DNA of 64,000 nt from CAMASH01 sp041746635 (GCA_041746635.1 JBGTGQ010000026.1:51352-115351); one strand, 5' to 3'; shown: positions 51,864 through 61,888, counted from the stretch's first letter. The notes: generated by a model from the letters alone, not told the origin. A program made the numbers and translations.

Positions 51864-53660
51864 TCAAGCCGACTGGGTGAAATGCCGGTGCAGGCCGGCG
51901 TAGACGCGGCCCAGATTGAGCAGCTCCGCGTGGGTGCCGCGCTCGACGATCTGGCCGTGATCGAGAACCAGAATCAGATCCGCCCGCCGGATGGTGCTGA
52001 GCCGGTGAGCCACGACAAAGCTGGTGCGACCTTGCAACAACGTGGTGAGGGCGCGCTGAATGCGGGCCTCGGTCATGGCATCAATTGCGCTGGTGGCCTC
52101 GTCGAGAATGAGAATGCGGGGATCCACCATGAGAGCGCGGGCGAAGGAGACGAGTTGCCTTTGGCCGGCGGAGAGATTCGCGCCCGCTTCGCCCACCTGG
52201 GTGTAAAGGCCCTTGGGGAGCGCGTCAAAGATGTCCATGCAATCGAGCCGCCGGGCAGTTTCGATCACCATCTGCACGGAGGCCTCGGGGCGGGCGAAGC
52301 GGATGTTGTCCAGCACCGTGCCCTCAAAAAGAATACTTTGCTGGTGCACGACCGCCATTTGCCGGTGCAGGGAGTGGGAACTTATCTGAGTGATATCGTT
52401 TCCGTCCAGGGTCAGCGTGCCGGAGGTGGGCAGATACATCTTGGCGACCAGATTGATAATGGACGTTTTGCCGCTGCCGGTGTGCCCGACCAGCGCGATG
52501 GCGCTGCCGGGTTCCGCCAAGAAGTTGATGCCGCGCAGCACGGGCCTGGCCGGATCGTAGCCGAAGGTGAGATCGCGGAATTCCACCTGACCCGCGAGGT
52601 GGGGAAGCGGCCGGGCGTCGGGCGGATCGGTCCATTCGGGCCGGGTGTCGAGCAGACGGAACACGCGTTCGGCCCCGACCATGGCGGTCAGGGCGTTGTT
52701 GTATTGGGAACCGAGCTGCTTGATGGGCTCAAAGAAGAGATTGGAAAGAAAGAAAAACTGCACGATGTCGCCCACGGGCCGGGCGATATCGGGATCGAGC
52801 GACCGATAGCCGCCCACAACCAACAGCATGGCGATGAAAAACTGGCTATTCAGTTCCAGCAGAGGCAGAAAAATCGCCGAGGTGTGGCCGGAGCCGAGGC
52901 TGTAGCGGGAATGGTCCGCCACGAGTTCCCGAAAGTAATCCGCGTTGACATCCTGACGGACAAATCCTTGGGTGACGCGGATGCCGTTCACGGATTCGGC
53001 CAACGTGGCCGTGACGCGGCTGAAACTTTCCTGGCCCTTGCGCTGATCCTCGGTAATGCGGCGGGTAAAGTACCGGTTGAGCAGCCAGATGACGGGCGCG
53101 ATGGCCAGCATGATGGAGAAGAGCACCCAGTCGCACCACAGCATGAGAACGGCAGCGACGACCATATTTCCGGCCTGCACGATGCTGACGAAGACGATGT
53201 CCTGCACGCCCACTCGCACGGCGTCGAGGTCGCTGGTCATGCGCCCGATGATGCGCCCGAGTTTGGTCCGGTTATAAAAACTCATCGGCAGTCGCATGAG
53301 GTGCTCGAAGACGGCGTGGCGGATGTCGTGGATGACGGCCTCACCCAGTTCGAGCGCAAAGCGAATGCGAAAGTAAAATCCATACTGGACCACAGCCGCA
53401 AGCGCGGCGAATCCGAGCGTGGCGAGGAGAATGGCGGAGACGTTGCCGCTTTGAATGGGGCCATTGATAATCGCGCCCAGGGCCCAGGCAAGGGCGGGCA
53501 GCGCGGCCGAACGAAAAATCACCAGGCCGATGAGATGGTTGCGCGCCCGAGCGTGCGGCCGGGCGTAGGAAAAGACCCGCCGGAGCAGTCCGAACACGTC
53601 GAGCGAGGACTGGTCGATCTCATCGTCTGCGGTGGGGGCAATGGTGAGCCGCCGTTTCAT
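51864..53660 (-). CDS. ABC exporter half-transporter (permease-ATPase), subunit with canonical Walker B
   Basis: A 598-residue half-transporter: six transmembrane helices (about 30-320) then an ATPase domain. Walker A is GHTGSGKTS, Q-loop is VHQQSILFEG, the signature is LSAGQRQ (family consensus LSGGQ), Walker B is ILILDEATSAID with the catalytic glutamate, and the H-loop is VVAHRLSTI. The ATG at 53660 overlaps the partner's stop by ATGA. The partner upstream has a changed Walker B. Together they form a heterodimer, likely exporting a drug, lipid or peptide. The frame extends upstream to 53711 but is antisense-type overlap with the partner. Confidence 0.9.
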   Translation of the reverse strand: MKRRLTIAPTADDEIDQSSLDVFGLLRRVFSYARPHARARNHLIGLVIFRSAALPALAWALGAIINGPIQSGNVSAILLATLGFAALAAVVQYGFYFRIRFALELGEAVIHDIRHAVFEHLMRLPMSFYNRTKLGRIIGRMTSDLDAVRVGVQDIVFVSIVQAGNMVVAAVLMLWCDWVLFSIMLAIAPVIWLLNRYFTRRITEDQRKGQESFSRVTATLAESVNGIRVTQGFVRQDVNADYFRELVADHSRYSLGSGHTSAIFLPLLELNSQFFIAMLLVVGGYRSLDPDIARPVGDIVQFFFLSNLFFEPIKQLGSQYNNALTAMVGAERVFRLLDTRPEWTDPPDARPLPHLAGQVEFRDLTFGYDPARPVLRGINFLAEPGSAIALVGHTGSGKTSIINLVAKMYLPTSGTLTLDGNDITQISSHSLHRQMAVVHQQSILFEGTVLDNIRFARPEASVQMVIETARRLDCMDIFDALPKGLYTQVGEAGANLSAGQRQLVSFARALMVDPRILILDEATSAIDAMTEARIQRALTTLLQGRTSFVVAHRLSTIRRADLILVLDHGQIVERGTHAELLNLGRVYAGLHRHFTQSA

Positions 53661-55525
53661 GAGACCAATCCCTCTGCGGTGCCGGGGTTTTGGATTTCCA
53701 GCGCGTTGCAATAATACCCTTCACGGGCCATCAGGTCTTCATGCGTGCCGGTCTGCACGAGCCGGCCGTGCTCCAGCACGATTACCATGTCCGCACGTCG
53801 CAACATGGCGGGACGGTGCGCCACGATGAAGGTGGTTCGGCCCGCCATGGCCGCCTCGATCGCAGCGGCGATTTCGTGTTCGGTGCCGGGGTCCACCGCC
53901 GCCGTGGGATCGTCGAGCACGAGGAGGGGCGGATTGAGCAACACGGCCCGCGCGATGGCGAGGCGTTGTTTCTGCCCTCCGGACAATCCGATGCCGGTCT
54001 CGCCCAGAACGGTGTCGTAGCCTCTGGGCAGATCGGTAATAAAATCATGCGCGGCTGCGATGCGGGCCGCCTTCTCGATCAATTCCCCCGAGGCCTCGGG
54101 ATGTCCGAAGGCGATGTTTTCGGCCACCGTGCTGCTGAAGAGGAAACTTTCCTGAAAAACGATCCCGATGCGGCGGCGCAGGTCGTCCACGTCGAACTCC
54201 CGCAGGTCAATTCCGTCGAGCAGAATGCGTCCGTCTGTCGGATCGTAGAAGCGCGGCAACAAGCTCATGACCGAACTCTTGCCTGAACCGGTCGGTCCCA
54301 CGATGGCCACGCATTGGCCGGGCTCCACGGCAAAGTCGATATCCTGCAGGACGGGGTTCTGACCGTGATCGAACCACACGTGTTCAAAACGCACCCGGCC
54401 GACGATGGTTTCCGGCCGTGCGGGTACGACCGGTGATTGAATTTCCACCGGCTCATCGAGAATATCAAAAACGCGCCGAGCCCCGCGCAGGCTCTGGTGC
54501 ATGCTGTTGGCGATGTTCGCGATGTTGGAAATCTGCGCCGCCAGTTGCTGGAGGATGGCGGCGAAAACAACCAGTCCGGTGCCGATGGGAATCTCACCCC
54601 TGGCCGCGAGATAGCCGCCATAGCCGAGCAAAACGAACAGCGTCGCCTGGCTGAGAAAACCCACGGTAGGGTTGTAGGCGGCTAAGCGGCGAAAAATCCA
54701 ATGCTGCTGGTCGCGCACAAGGTCGTTGGCCTGCCGGAAGCGCCGGATCTCGCCCTCCTCGCAGCCATAGGCCTTGATCACCGGAATGCCGCGAATGCTC
54801 TCCACCAGCCGCTGCACGAGTGCGTCCATCAACTCGCGATTGCGCCGGTAGGCCGGATGCACCGCCCGCGCAAAGATGGTCGAACACAACCAGATTAACG
54901 GCGTCACCACCAGGCAAGCCACCGTGAGCCGGACATTCACGCTGAGCATAAAACCGACATAGGCCGCAAACGACACCAGCACGATGATCGTTTGCATCAG
55001 CACCTGATCCACAAACATTCGCACCGACTGCACATCGCCGGTCACGCGGTTGATGATCGAACTGCTGGCATTGGCGTCGAAAAACCGGAAGCTCAGTCGC
55101 TGGAGTTTGTCGTAAACCCTCGGCCGCAAATCCACCACGATGCGCCCCTGCGTGAGCATATTCATGCTGGATTGCGCCAGATAGGTCAGCAGCGCCCGCA
55201 CCGCAGCGAGGCCGAAAACGGCCAGCCCGATAGCCAGCATCACTTGCATTGGTTTCCATTCGGCGGGCGGCGCAAGGCCAAGGGGCCAGTGGGGCACCGG
55301 CGCGCCCGGCTGCACCACGAACCGCACGTAATCAATGCCCACCCCGGTGAGGCGAAGACCGGCCAGCACAAGCACAAGCAGCGCGATCTGGTAGATCACC
55401 ACTTGGAGAAACTCCGTCCGATACGACCAGATGAGCGCGATAAGCCGCCAGATCAACTCTCCGTCCGACGCCTCATCCTCCCGCGCAGGCGGGGAAACGG
55501 GGGACATGCCCGCCGGCCTTTTCAA
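53657..55525 (-). CDS. ABC exporter half-transporter (permease-ATPase), subunit with degenerate Walker B
   Basis: A 622-residue half-transporter: cytoplasmic N-terminus, six transmembrane helices (about 35-350), then an ATPase domain with Walker A GPTGSGKSS, Q-loop VFQESFLFSS, a perfect signature LSGGQKQ, Walker B LLVLDDPTAAVD where Asp replaces the catalytic Glu, and H-loop VAHRPAM. Asp there is typical of the inactive site of heterodimeric exporters. The start overlaps the upstream 204-residue membrane protein gene by ATGA. Confidence 0.9.
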   Translation of the reverse strand: MKRPAGMSPVSPPAREDEASDGELIWRLIALIWSYRTEFLQVVIYQIALLVLVLAGLRLTGVGIDYVRFVVQPGAPVPHWPLGLAPPAEWKPMQVMLAIGLAVFGLAAVRALLTYLAQSSMNMLTQGRIVVDLRPRVYDKLQRLSFRFFDANASSSIINRVTGDVQSVRMFVDQVLMQTIIVLVSFAAYVGFMLSVNVRLTVACLVVTPLIWLCSTIFARAVHPAYRRNRELMDALVQRLVESIRGIPVIKAYGCEEGEIRRFRQANDLVRDQQHWIFRRLAAYNPTVGFLSQATLFVLLGYGGYLAARGEIPIGTGLVVFAAILQQLAAQISNIANIANSMHQSLRGARRVFDILDEPVEIQSPVVPARPETIVGRVRFEHVWFDHGQNPVLQDIDFAVEPGQCVAIVGPTGSGKSSVMSLLPRFYDPTDGRILLDGIDLREFDVDDLRRRIGIVFQESFLFSSTVAENIAFGHPEASGELIEKAARIAAAHDFITDLPRGYDTVLGETGIGLSGGQKQRLAIARAVLLNPPLLVLDDPTAAVDPGTEHEIAAAIEAAMAGRTTFIVAHRPAMLRRADMVIVLEHGRLVQTGTHEDLMAREGYYCNALEIQNPGTAEGLVS

Positions 55526-56136
55526 TACGAGGGCGCTTCGCCGCCTGGTGCGGTCGGACTTTCCGCCTGAGCAAGGGATTTTTCCACTTCCTCCAGAATC
55601 TGCGCGGCACCGATGTACTTGTAGTCGTCGAGGATGAACTTTTTCATTTGTCCCGGCGCGGACTCATAAGCGAGATCGGCGATGCCCTTGTTTTCCCAGC
55701 GTTTTTTGCTCAGGGCGCGCACTTTGTTCAGGGCGATCTTGCGGCCGTCGGGGAGAACGATGTTTCCGTCCGCCAGACGGGTCGTGAGCGGGAGCGATTT
55801 GAAATAGTGGAAAAGGCAGGCCCCCGCGCCCAGCCAGACGACAAAGCCCAAGTTAATCTGCGTGCGGATCTGGTCGGCGTTGTAGCTCGACTTCGGTTTG
55901 TCCATCGCCCACTGCCGTTCGCCTGCGGCTGCAGCCCAGGCCTTGGCCACCTCGGGCGTGTCCTTGCCATATTGGGCGACGAGCTTCTCATACACGCCAG
56001 CCTTTACGTTGTGTTTCGGATACCCGATAAAGCCGTCGAAGAGAAACCAGCCGCCCATGCCCACCAAGGCGAGGGAGAGAATCTGCATGCGCTGTTTCCA
56101 TTCTTTGCTGATGACCGCGATCACGGGAGTGTTCAC
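55522..56136 (-). CDS. Membrane protein of unknown function upstream of the ABC exporter
   Basis: A 204-residue protein with two transmembrane segments (about 17-38 and 95-115) separated by a charged segment (EKLVAQYGKDTPEVAKAWAA), then a soluble C-terminal domain (LPDGRKIALNKVRALSKKRW, ILDDYKYIGAAQILEEVEKS). No known family is recognised. It overlaps the ABC subunit gene by ATGA, so it may serve the exporter as an accessory protein, but that is inference. The 127 bp to the divergent SPFH gene probably contains both promoters. Confidence 0.6.
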   Translation of the reverse strand: MNTPVIAVISKEWKQRMQILSLALVGMGGWFLFDGFIGYPKHNVKAGVYEKLVAQYGKDTPEVAKAWAAAAGERQWAMDKPKSSYNADQIRTQINLGFVVWLGAGACLFHYFKSLPLTTRLADGNIVLPDGRKIALNKVRALSKKRWENKGIADLAYESAPGQMKKFILDDYKYIGAAQILEEVEKSLAQAESPTAPGGEAPSY

Positions 56137-56263
56137 AAGACGCGAAGTTTAGGCCGGGGAAAGGAGACTGGCAAGCCGCAGCCAGCAGGGAAAAGTCCCC
56201 GGACACTGTGCGCTTAACCTTGCCGGAGAGGGAAAAATCGGATAAGCACCCGTCACAACGCGC

Positions 56264-57250
56264 ATGACAGGACTCGGCATTATTTTCGGCATGATCGTGG
56301 GAGTGGTGGGATACGTCATTTTCCGCGCCCTGATGCTTGGCTTTTACACCGTCGCGCCGAACGAGCGGGCGGTGATTACGAGTTTCGGCCGGGCCCAACG
56401 CATCAACGGCAACACGCTGGACACTCCGCTGGGTGATGAACTCCCGGATAGTGATCGCGAACGCTATAACTATCCGCAACTGCAAGTCATCCCGCCGGGC
56501 GGACCGTACTTCCGCTGGCCCTGGCAAAAAGTGCACAAGGTGAATGTGGCCATCGCCACCGCCAGTATCGCCTACGATCCGGAAACTCCCGATGCCAACC
56601 AGAACGGCCAGGTGCTTGAGGCCGTCACCCAAGATCAGCTCAACATCGGCGTGACCGGCCAGGTTCGCTTCAGCATCTGCGAAAGCAATCTCTACGCCTT
56701 TCTCTTCGCGGTGAAAAACCCCATCGCGCACGTGATGGGATACTTCATTTCGATCCTGCGCGAGCGCATCGCCACCTTCAAGGCCCCGCAAATTGCCGGT
56801 ACGAACGCCACGGTTACCGAGGTGCAATTTGAAGGCATCTCGATCAACGACCTGCGGAAGAACCTAAACCTCTTGAATGAGGAAATGGATCGCGAGTGCC
56901 GGAGTTCCGCCGCACGCTACGGCATCATCCTCGACGCCTCGCTCATCACCGGCATGGACCCGCCGCAGCAGATCGAGAGCGCGCTGGCCGCCATCAACAC
57001 CGCGCATAACGAAGTCTCGTCCGAAATCAGCCTGGCCCAGGCCCTGGCCGACCAACGCATCGAGGAATCCAAACGCGCGGTGGAGATTCAGACCATGAAC
57101 GCGCAGGCCGAGGTCGAACCGCTGCGCTGGATGGCCGAGCAACTCCGCCTGCTGAAAAACAGCGGCGCGGAAGCCATCCCCGGCTACCTGCGCAACGTGC
57201 GCCTCGATCTCTACAAACGCGCCCGGCGCATCATCCTCGACCTGCGGTAA
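56264..57250 (+). CDS. SPFH/band-7 domain protein, first of pair
   Basis: A 328-residue protein with an N-terminal membrane hairpin or helix (about 4-28), then an SPFH domain (VAPNERAVITSFGRAQRI; QDQLNIGVTGQVRFSI) and a helical C-terminal coiled-coil part (AINTAHNEVSSEISLAQALA). SPFH proteins assemble as large rings or cages at the membrane, as HflK/HflC and stomatins do. It lies 5' of a second SPFH gene with a TAATG junction, which recalls the HflK-HflC pairing. No FtsH gene is nearby. Confidence 0.82.
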   Translation: MTGLGIIFGMIVGVVGYVIFRALMLGFYTVAPNERAVITSFGRAQRINGNTLDTPLGDELPDSDRERYNYPQLQVIPPGGPYFRWPWQKVHKVNVAIATASIAYDPETPDANQNGQVLEAVTQDQLNIGVTGQVRFSICESNLYAFLFAVKNPIAHVMGYFISILRERIATFKAPQIAGTNATVTEVQFEGISINDLRKNLNLLNEEMDRECRSSAARYGIILDASLITGMDPPQQIESALAAINTAHNEVSSEISLAQALADQRIEESKRAVEIQTMNAQAEVEPLRWMAEQLRLLKNSGAEAIPGYLRNVRLDLYKRARRIILDLR

Positions 57251-58170
57251 TGACCTTCCTCATCACCGCGGTCGTCACCTTTTTCGCCTGCCTGATCTTT
57301 GTCCCGGTCCTGCTCGCGCTCACACGATTCTTCTGCATGTTCGCCATCGTGCAGGAGTGCGAAGCGCAGATCTTTTTGCTCTTCGGTAAGGTCGTCAGTG
57401 TCATTGACCAGCCGGGCCTTCATTTCCTGCCGCTGAAAATCGGCCCACACGCCTTGCTCATCCGGTTTTTCGGCACGGTGAAACGGGTGGATTTGCGACT
57501 CGACCAGGAATACCTGCGCAGCCAGCCGGTCAACTCCGAAGAAGGCACCCCGATGGGCATCGGCGTCTGGTATGAGATGAGTGTCTCCAATCCGGTGGAT
57601 TATCTTTTCCGCAACACCGACCCGCGCGGCTCGCTCCGCGCCAACGTGCGCAATGTCGCCGTGCGCAGCCTGAGCAACATGCCACTGCAAAATCTGCTGG
57701 AGGACCGCCATGGCATGAGCCGCAAAGTGCGCGAGGAAGTCACCCCGAAATCCGATGCCTGGGGCTATCGACTGGGCTCGGTGTACATTCGCAAGGTGCA
57801 TTTTCGCGACAATGAGATGATCCACCAAATCGAGCAAAAGGTGGTCAACCGCCTGCGTCAGGTCACCTCCGCCATCCGCCAGCAGGGTGCCAATCAAGTG
57901 GCCGTGATCAAAAGCGGCGCGGAACGCACCGCCGCCGCGGAATTTGCCCATGCCTCCGCCGTGCGCCCCTACCTCGTCGGGACGGCCATTCAGGAAATCG
58001 CCAGCGACAAGGAAATCCTCAACACCGTTTTCGAAATTCTCGAAATCGAGAAGATGCTCGAAGGCGAGGTCGAACTCACCCTCATCCCCAAGGACAGCGA
58101 CGGCCTGCTGGCCAAATTGCTGGCGGCCGGGAACATCCCGCCCCTCCAGCCCCAGCCCTTGCAGCAGTAA
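57250..58170 (+). CDS. SPFH/band-7 domain protein, second of pair
   Basis: A 306-residue protein with an N-terminal transmembrane helix (about 4-26) and an SPFH domain (VQECEAQIFLLFGKVVSVID; GTVKRVDLRLDQEYL; PMGIGVWYEMSVSNPVDYLF), then a helical region and a C-terminal helix ending PLQPQPLQQ. The start codon overlaps the previous stop (TAATG), so the two are translated together and probably form a hetero-oligomeric membrane ring. It is 33 bp upstream of the RND/MMPL gene. Confidence 0.82.
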   Translation: MTFLITAVVTFFACLIFVPVLLALTRFFCMFAIVQECEAQIFLLFGKVVSVIDQPGLHFLPLKIGPHALLIRFFGTVKRVDLRLDQEYLRSQPVNSEEGTPMGIGVWYEMSVSNPVDYLFRNTDPRGSLRANVRNVAVRSLSNMPLQNLLEDRHGMSRKVREEVTPKSDAWGYRLGSVYIRKVHFRDNEMIHQIEQKVVNRLRQVTSAIRQQGANQVAVIKSGAERTAAAEFAHASAVRPYLVGTAIQEIASDKEILNTVFEILEIEKMLEGEVELTLIPKDSDGLLAKLLAAGNIPPLQPQPLQQ

Positions 58171-58203
58171 CGGACTGTCGGCTCGCCCGGTCCACCGGTC
58201 TCC

Positions 58204-60675
58204 ATGCAACGCCTTGCCGGATTTCTTGCCCGCTGGATTGTTCATCGTCCGCTGGCCATCGCGATCTCGGGGCTATTGCTGACGGCCGTTTGCGCGGCGC
58301 TGGTTTTGCGAACGCATGCGTTTGACTCCGACGTCCTCAACCTCCTCCCCGCCGACAATCCCGCCGTGCAGGGGCTGAAAATTTACAACGGCGAGTTCAC
58401 CCAAAACCGCGAACTGGCCTTTTTGCTCACCTGGAAAAATCCCCCGACGGACCGCGCCCAATATCACGATGCCTTCGTCAAAATGCTGCGTCAGCAGCCT
58501 TGGATCGAGAGGGTTTTCGACGCCCCGCCCTTGGAAACCCGCGTGGGCCGCAAGACGATTCACGAGTTGCTCGTGCCCTTGCTCCTCAATCTGCCGGCCC
58601 CGGCTTTTGCCGAAACGATGACGATGATCGCCCCCGGCGCGATGCGCGCGCGCCTCGGTCGTCTGGTCAGGCAAACGGCAGCGGGCTCGCCCAAGGCGGG
58701 CTTCGAACTGGAGAGTGATCCCTTGGGCCTCGCCGCCCTGGCCTCGCGTCCGCTCTGGGAAACGATCGAGTTTTCCGACACCTTCGACCTCGTCGCCCCG
58801 GACGGTACGGCCATCATCGTGCCCGTCATCACCAATCAGCCGGACAACTCGGCGGAAGCGTGCCAGACGATGATGCTTCAAGCCCGGCGTTTCCTGGCCG
58901 AAGCACGGGAACGGTTGGGCCCGGACGGTCCTGAGCTCGGCGTGACCGGCCGCTCGGCCTATGTGGATGAAATCTCCGGCAGCATGCATCGCGATCTCGT
59001 CCTAACTTCGCTGGCCTCCTTGCTCTGCGTGACCGCACTCTTCTGGGTCGGCTTCCGGAGATTTTTTCCGCTGCTGGGAATTTCCGCCATCCTGGCCCTC
59101 ACCGCCTTGGTCACCATGGCGGGGGGAACCCTGATTTTCGATCAACTCAATATCATTGCCATCAGTTTTTGTTCGATTCTCTTTGGCTTGGGAGACGATT
59201 TCAGCCTGCTGTTGTGCCAGCGATACTATCAATCGCGGGCGGCGGGCCTTCCGCGCGAAGCAGCCATTGCGACGTCCATCCGGCACGGACTGCCCGGCAT
59301 TCTCTGGGTCGCACTCACCACCGGCCTGGGCTTTCTGGCCCTGTGTTTCAGCGGCTCTCGGGGTTTTGCCCAGCTCGGGGTGCTGGTGGCCGTCGGCGTG
59401 ATGCTCTGCGCGTTGTTCATGCCCGTTTATCTTTTCCTCTTCGTCGGGCAGGCCCCACCCCAGTCGGCGGAAACCGGACCGGCCAGGACCTTTGCCCACT
59501 GGAGCGTGAACTCTCCTTTTGCCATCCTGCGCCTGGGGGCGGGCCTCTTTGGCCTGGCTGTCCTGGTGGCCGTCTTGCCCTGGCGCAGCCTGGCCTTCGA
59601 CATTTCACCCGCTTCGCTCGAACCCCGCCAGACGCCCGCGGCGAAAACCCTCGCGCTGATGATGGAAAAATTTCCCGCGACCTTTGAGCCGGTGATGGTC
59701 GTCCTGCCGCGGCCCGATGCCGCGCAGCTCGCCGCCTTGGACCAGACGGTGCGGAAATTGAAGGACGACGGATTGATCACGGCATTTTCCTCCCCCTCCG
59801 CCCTTGTGCTCGATGCCGCGCGGCGGGCCAGCAACGAAGAAACCGTGCGGCAGACCGACCTCGCTGCGGCTCGCGCCGCGCTGCAGGAGGCCGGCGAGGC
59901 CGAAGGGCTCCATGCTGCCGCGCTCGCCGAAACCATCGCGGTGCTCGATGGGCTCGAACAGGAAGCCGCCGACCCCACCGGGAGAGCCTGGCGCGATTTC
60001 CTCGCGCCCGATTCCCCCTGGTGGTTTCTCCTTGATCGCATGGTGTCGCCGGTTTCCCCGGCGGTGATTGCCTCCCTCCAGACCGAGAAGACCATCACCA
60101 TTGCGCAACGGGTGGAAATCGCCCAACGCCTCACCGCGGCCGTGCCCGACGCGCTCGTCACCGGGTGGAGTCAGGCGCTGGTGGGACTGATCCCCTGGGC
60201 ACGGTATGAGCTTTTTCTTTTTGGCGCCCTCGTCGCCCTTGTGGTGCTTTCCGTGCTGGCCATCGTCTATCGCAATGCCCGCCTGTGGCTGCTGCACACC
60301 CTCGCCCTGCTGGCCGCCTTGGTCGGAACCGTGGCCACCCTAAAACTGCTCAACCTTCCCATCAATCTTCTCAACGTGCTGGCGTTTCCCCTCATGCTGG
60401 GTGTGGGGGTGGACTACGGCACGCATGTGATTCTGGCGGCGCGGGAAGAAGGTGATGTGCTGGACAACCTGGCCGGTGTGATTAAACCGGTGGCCTTGAG
60501 CGGCCTGACCACGGCCGTGGGGTTTGGCTCGCTCCTGCTGGCAAAAAACCCCTCGCTTTCCGGGTTCGGCGCCATCTGTGCCATCGGCGTGATCTTGTGC
60601 CTGGCGGCCTCGCTTTTGATCGTGGCGCCGGGCGCGGCGGCTATCCTCCGTCCGCGGGGTGGATCGGAGCGATGA
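58204..60675 (+). CDS. RND/MMPL-family transporter (HpnN-like)
   Basis: An 823-residue polytopic protein. One helix near the N-terminus (about 17-36), a large periplasmic loop, a block of five helices (about 260-420), a second loop and another block of helices (about 655-815) give the duplicated RND layout. LILDFGVDYG-like motifs appear as ILFGLGDDFSLLLCQ and LGVGVDYGTHVIL. The size and helix pattern resemble hopanoid and mycobacterial lipid exporters. Cargo is unknown; with no hopanoid genes here, HpnN is only an analogy. Its 3' end overlaps the convergent GT87-like gene by 35 bp. Confidence 0.85.
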   Translation: MQRLAGFLARWIVHRPLAIAISGLLLTAVCAALVLRTHAFDSDVLNLLPADNPAVQGLKIYNGEFTQNRELAFLLTWKNPPTDRAQYHDAFVKMLRQQPWIERVFDAPPLETRVGRKTIHELLVPLLLNLPAPAFAETMTMIAPGAMRARLGRLVRQTAAGSPKAGFELESDPLGLAALASRPLWETIEFSDTFDLVAPDGTAIIVPVITNQPDNSAEACQTMMLQARRFLAEARERLGPDGPELGVTGRSAYVDEISGSMHRDLVLTSLASLLCVTALFWVGFRRFFPLLGISAILALTALVTMAGGTLIFDQLNIIAISFCSILFGLGDDFSLLLCQRYYQSRAAGLPREAAIATSIRHGLPGILWVALTTGLGFLALCFSGSRGFAQLGVLVAVGVMLCALFMPVYLFLFVGQAPPQSAETGPARTFAHWSVNSPFAILRLGAGLFGLAVLVAVLPWRSLAFDISPASLEPRQTPAAKTLALMMEKFPATFEPVMVVLPRPDAAQLAALDQTVRKLKDDGLITAFSSPSALVLDAARRASNEETVRQTDLAAARAALQEAGEAEGLHAAALAETIAVLDGLEQEAADPTGRAWRDFLAPDSPWWFLLDRMVSPVSPAVIASLQTEKTITIAQRVEIAQRLTAAVPDALVTGWSQALVGLIPWARYELFLFGALVALVVLSVLAIVYRNARLWLLHTLALLAALVGTVATLKLLNLPINLLNVLAFPLMLGVGVDYGTHVILAAREEGDVLDNLAGVIKPVALSGLTTAVGFGSLLLAKNPSLSGFGAICAIGVILCLAASLLIVAPGAAAILRPRGGSER

Positions 60676-61888
60676 ACGCGGGCTTTTTCCGGCCATCCCA
60701 GAGCGTGTCATCCAGATAACGCATCAGGCAATAGGCCAGAACGAACACCGCACCGACCGGCTGGAGAGCCAGCAGCCAGACATCCTGCCATTTGGAAAAA
60801 AATCCCACGCGCAGAATCGCCAACAACAAGAATCCATAGCCGATCAACGCGGCCATCCGCGCCGCCCAATGCATGCGCAAACGAAAACTTTCCACCACGC
60901 CGATGGCCGCGGCGGGAACGAGAATCAAATACGTCAGCGACTCACTGGCCGGCCCGAGCAATACCATCCAGACGCAGGCCAGGGAAAACAGGCCACCAAG
61001 GATCCGTTCCTGCGGCCAGGCTTTCCCGCGTCCATAGAGACAAAACCCCGCAATGGCCGCCCCACCCGCCAGCCGCAGGATGTGGTAGCCGGTTTCACTG
61101 AGGGAAAGATGCCCGATCCGCACCAGCAAAAACCAGAGATCCAAGGGGGCGATTACGATGGGATAGGTCAGTCGGTTGTCCACCAGGCGAGTCTCCACCC
61201 ACTGCTGATATTGCCGCATGACATAGTCATGATTTTGGAAAAGGAACGGGAGCAACCCCATCACGATTAAAGCCAGGGCGAACCGCCACCCGAATTTCCC
61301 CGGAGCCACCAGCACCAGAAGCATCCCCACGGTGACGGGATAAATTTTCCAGTAAAACGCCCCCGCCACCGCAATCGCCGCAAGGGTCCAGCGTCCGGAG
61401 CACGCCCCGGCCAGACCGATCATGAGCAGGCCGATGACCATCGGATTGGCCTGGCCACTGTCCAGATTGCCCGCCGCAATCGGCAGGATCAGCAAAAAAA
61501 CCAGACCGCGCAGATATGAGGGCACTCCGGCAAACGGGCCGAATTTCAAAATACTCCAGATGCCACCCAAGAGTATTCCGGCGGACATCAACCGCCAAAG
61601 AATGTTGGCCACGGGCACCGTCACCAGCGTGAGCGAACTGAAAAACACCGCAATAAGCGGACTGTAAACAAACCCCTTGTTCGGTTTGAAACTATACAGC
61701 GCGTCACCTTCCAGCCAGTTGTGGGCCCCTCGCAAATAGGGAGCGAACCCCGTCACCCGCTCGGGTTTGGCAAAGAACATGATGCCAAAAACCAGCAGGG
61801 TGATTCCCCAGGCGAGGAACGCCAGGGTGCGCCATCGGTTCGCGCGGTCCAAGCCAAAGAAACGGAGGGTGTCATCAGCCAGATTCAT
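60641..61888 (-). CDS. GT87/DUF2029-like membrane glycosyltransferase
   Basis: A 415-residue protein with about ten hydrophobic helices. The first loop (YLRGAHNWLEGDALYSFKPN, then FVYSPLIAVFF) matches the DUF2029/GT87 pattern in which an acidic residue sits in a conserved early loop and YSP follows. GT87 enzymes use polyprenyl-phosphate mannose for lipomannan or related glycans. The acceptor here is unknown. The gene ends inside the RND/MMPL gene on the opposite strand. Confidence 0.72.
   Translation of the reverse strand: MNLADDTLRFFGLDRANRWRTLAFLAWGITLLVFGIMFFAKPERVTGFAPYLRGAHNWLEGDALYSFKPNKGFVYSPLIAVFFSSLTLVTVPVANILWRLMSAGILLGGIWSILKFGPFAGVPSYLRGLVFLLILPIAAGNLDSGQANPMVIGLLMIGLAGACSGRWTLAAIAVAGAFYWKIYPVTVGMLLVLVAPGKFGWRFALALIVMGLLPFLFQNHDYVMRQYQQWVETRLVDNRLTYPIVIAPLDLWFLLVRIGHLSLSETGYHILRLAGGAAIAGFCLYGRGKAWPQERILGGLFSLACVWMVLLGPASESLTYLILVPAAAIGVVESFRLRMHWAARMAALIGYGFLLLAILRVGFFSKWQDVWLLALQPVGAVFVLAYCLMRYLDDTLWDGRKKPAFIAPIHPADGG

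Noticed and set aside
51807..53714. A 635-codon plus-strand frame opposite the ABC transporter gene
   Set aside because: The opposite strand has full ABC motifs; this frame has none and its composition is typical of an antisense shadow.
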